Assembly (NCBI RefSeq): GCF_025698545.1 | Contig: NC_068576.1 | Coordinates: 47,981,890 to 48,045,889 of the forward strand | Origin: Gossypium raimondii | Lineage: Eukaryota; Streptophyta; Magnoliopsida; Malvales; Malvaceae | Direction of reading: 5' to 3' | Length of the DNA: 64,000 nt | Part shown: one piece after another, positions 61,399 through 64,000 of the stretch | Numbering within the stretch: the first letter of the stretch is position 1 | Layout of the letters: every line of letters begins with the position of its first letter | Notes under the pieces: model-generated | Told to the model about the DNA's origin: nothing | What the model saw: only the letters and a program-made list of their open reading frames with translations | Database searches by the model: none | Translations under genes and position numbers: made by a program

Positions 61399-62411
61399 GG
61401 ATAAATGATCAAAATAGTCACTTTTGTTTGCCTCATGTTACATTTTAGTCACTTATGTTTGAAATGTTACATTTTAATCACTTATGTTATCGTTTTGTTA
61501 CGAAATGGTCACTCTGCCATTAAGATCTATTACCTCCTAAACAACAGTCCGGTGTGGTAGTTAAAATGATTTTTGAATGCCAACGTGGATGTTCAGTCAA
61601 GTAAATTAATTAATTTTTTAATTAATTGAATTTTCTAACCTTGAACTGGAAAAAAAAAACTCTTGGTCTCATTTTTCTCTTAGTTTTCGTTTCCATTTTG
61701 ATTGAAAAAATAATCTATTTTCATAATCTTCTTTGTTGAATCGAAACAGTAGAAACCAAATTGTGTGCTCCATCAATCGATTGAATTTTTTATTCAAAAT
61801 AGAAGAACAAAGGATCGATTCGATCGAGGGTCCAGGCATGGATTACCGTAAGTAATGAGTTTTTTTGTTCTTTACCTGGATTTTGGGTTCAGATATTATG
61901 GTTTTTTTTTTTTGCAAAAATATTATCCATCTTTTAATGTTTTTCTGTATATGTGATAGACAAAAAAAGACATGCTTCGTTTTTGTTTATTTATGTATTG
62001 TGCGCAACCACAATAGCAAGCAGGTATAGAGGTTGGAGCGTCCATTTCTTCTTCTTCTTCTTCTTCTCCATAGTTCTGTTCTTCTCTTATCTTCTTTGAC
62101 GGTAACAAAGAAAACTCAACTATTACTTCTTTTTAAACTGGAGAAAATTGAGTTTTAGGGTAAAATTTTGTATTCTATTTTCATTAAAAAAAATTAACTT
62201 TTCTCATCCTAGCTGGACATCCACATTGGCATTTAAAAACCCATTTTAATTGTCCCGTCAGATTGCCTTTTGGGATGTAACAGATCTTAACTGTAGAGTG
62301 ATCATTTTGTAACAAAATGATAGCGTAAGTGACAAAAATGCAGCATTTCAAACATAAGTGACTAAAATGTAACCCAAGACAAACAAAAGTGACTATTTTA
62401 ATAGTTTATCC
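61399..62411. mobile_element. Long inverted-repeat (foldback) element, 1.0 kb
   Basis: The left end GGATAAATGATCAAAATAGT is mirrored by the right end ACTATTTTAATAGTTTATCC. The arms (about 240 bases) share TTACATTTTAGTCACTTATG / CATAAGTGACTAAAATGTAA. The TIR text is close to that of the 52884-53632 element. The unpaired middle has a (TTC)n run at 62047-62069 and a minus 61-codon frame (61923-62108) with EEEEEEMDAPTSIPACYCGC; the CxCGC resembles the first half of a GRF-type zinc motif, but this is weak. Confidence 0.65.
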
Positions 62412-62872
62412 AAATTTTTTATGATACTTATCATTTTCTAATTTACTATAAAATCAACCTTAATTATGGAAATAAAATTGATCTAGATTCGACCAAAAAA
62501 ATAATATCAATTGCGTGAATACATTTTCTTTTTATATATTAAGTAATTAATGATTCTTTGTAATAATTTTTTTAACACAATATCTAGTATTATTTATAGC
62601 CCCTCTCCAACTCATAAATATGAGGATAATGCATTTCAACAAACTCGAACCCATATCCTTCTGCACTAGGAACAATATCCATGGCGATTGAATTAAGACC
62701 CAATTTGACTATTAACATTTTTATTTTGGTCATTTTATTTTTTATTTTCAATTTGAAAAATTTTAAATTTGAGTAAATGATCGAAATTTAGAAAATGGAA
62801 GGGTAAACTATGTTATTTTAGTGAAGAACCGCTCACTTTCCCTCTCCTTCCTCTATTTTCTATCAAGTTCTC
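62412..62872. other. Intergenic, no gene seen
   Basis: AT-rich, no supported feature. Confidence 0.4.
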
Positions 62873-64000
62873 TGTAAGACCCAATTTCTGCCCGGCCCAA
62901 TAAAACCCAAACAAAACCAAATACAAAAATTAAAACCCAAACCTAACTAAACCTAAACCCAACAACCCAAAATCTAACCAAAACCTAGCCCAACAGGCCC
63001 ACAACATAAACATTTCAGCAAACCCTAGGCGTTGCTCGCCTCCGCCCAAATTGACCAAAGATCAAGACGCCTCAAGATGCCCACCACCGCTGATCGCCAA
63101 TCGCTGGCGCTCCACGCGTGTCAGACCACCTGCAAGAAAAAGACAGAAACCAACAAATAGCAAATAGACAAAAACAAAAGGAAGAAATGAACAGTTCTGT
63201 AAAATCGGCTATAAAAAGCCATGAAATATCAATGTATCTTCTTCTTCGGCTTCGGCTTCGACAAACATTAATAATAAAAAATAGAATACTGATTTTCGGA
63301 GGAAGTTTCTTTATTTTTTATTTTATTTTTGTTCGATTCTTTTATATTTTATTTTTATTTTTATTTTTTTCGCATACTAAATAGATAAACAACGATAAAG
63401 AAGTGAGTTTTGGAAATACCCATCCCTCACAGTGCGTCGCCGTTGGAGGCCTCCATCTGTTCGGCCAAGTCGTGGAAACCCCCAGGGTTTCATTCGGGGT
63501 TCTTTTTTAAAGAGGGAAAACGTGAAGCCGAAAGGCTCTTTTCTATTTCTCCCTTCATTTCTAGTTTAAAAACACCCCAAACCGGGTTTATTTTGTTTTA
63601 AACAAGGAGATCTTTAAAAAAACTTGGGTTTTGGTCGCTTTTGGCCCTCCGGCACGGCGGTGGTATGGCGGCGGTACGGCGAAGATGCGGCGAAGCCACC
63701 GCCAGTGCTCGCCGGAGTCTTAGCCGGACATGTGTTGAGAAAAGGAAAGGTTGAGAGCAGTTTAGAGTTTTTTGGTAAAAAGGGGCTGCAAATGAAAGAA
63801 AAAAATTTTTGGGGTTTAAATAAGAGAACCAAACGGCGCTGTTTTGACCTTGGGGTTCAGAGGCCAAAACGATGTCGTTTTGGGCCTCTGATCCGAGATC
63901 CGACCCGCCCTTTTAGAGGATCCGTGTGTTTACCTAAATGGTATAATTATGCGCGCGGTCCTTCCTTTTTCGCGTTTGTCTCAATTTGGTCCTTAGACCA
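62873..64000 (+). mobile_element. LTR retrotransposon sequence, 5' part, runs off the window
   Basis: Starts TGTAAGACCCAATTTCTGCC after TTCTC. A run of AACCCAAA-type GGCCCA-poor leader follows, then CTTCTTCGGCTTCGGCTTCG near 63240, then a GC-rich segment with AAACGATGTCGTTTTGGGCC near 63867 and GACCCGCCC...GGATCC. The layout matches the minus-strand LTR that begins at 14868. The window ends before any TG...CA end or primer-binding site. Frames at 63118-63384, 63410-63601 and 63598-63867 are not credible genes. Confidence 0.6.

Noticed and set aside
63598..63867. Minus frames of 89 and 72 codons in GC-rich DNA
   Set aside because: They are in the GC-rich segment of an LTR, where long frames arise by composition.

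Overview
This is a plant nuclear genomic window. It is AT-rich, with GT-AG introns, UTR introns, microsatellites and many transposable-element remnants. Several long-terminal-repeat sequences have the style of cotton (Gossypium, Malvaceae) Gypsy elements, so a Gossypium-like genome is my best guess; that is an inference and no search was run. I see no operon, phage, CRISPR array or other prokaryote-type system, and no clearly undescribed biological system. The interest lies in gene structure and in the nested repeat history.

Left to right: 1-6.3 kb is intergenic DNA with small repeat relics. 6462-9630 (+) is a six-exon group IIb WRKY transcription factor (WRKY72/61 type). 9.9-10.04 kb holds an unidentified coding-like tail on the minus strand, abutting a long minus-strand LTR (about 10.04-14.87 kb). 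That LTR is interrupted by a second, plus-strand LTR carrying a 46-bp hairpin tandem repeat. 15.50-15.90 kb is a 5'-truncated LINE with a perfect 9-bp target duplication. 16.6-20 kb is an LTR-like element split by a 1.86-kb solo LTR. 22.5-25.4 kb (+) is a complete RAD6-type ubiquitin-conjugating enzyme (UBC2 type, 152 aa). 26.45-26.72 kb (-) is a broken fragment of an ARIADNE-type RBR ubiquitin ligase. 27.46 kb (+) is a small 81-aa ORF. 28.27-30.64 kb (-) is an unnamed Ser/Lys-rich protein gene that appears to use a GC-AG intron.

31-43 kb is gene-poor: LTR-like sequence, a hAT-type MITE with a perfect 8-bp target duplication, and several inverted-repeat elements. 43.32-51.48 kb (+) is an 18-exon ABCA-subfamily half-size transporter (950 aa, all ATPase motifs present). 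52.88-53.63 kb is a nearly self-complementary foldback element. 53.8-58.3 kb is a degraded mosaic: a chloroplast atpB-atpE fragment, LINE remnants (RRM, zinc-binding and RNase H-like parts), a SINE-like piece and a repeated 300-bp-scale unit. 59.68-60.93 kb (+) is an F-box/kelch protein (SKIP11 type). After a second foldback element, the window ends inside an LTR (from 62873) that resembles the 14.87-10.04 kb LTR in opposite orientation.

The genes do not form a pathway. They are ordinary single-copy-style plant genes: defence or development transcription, ubiquitination (E2 and F-box), a membrane transporter and an unknown protein. Splice boundaries were read by eye from consensus and reading-frame continuity and checked for length divisibility by three.
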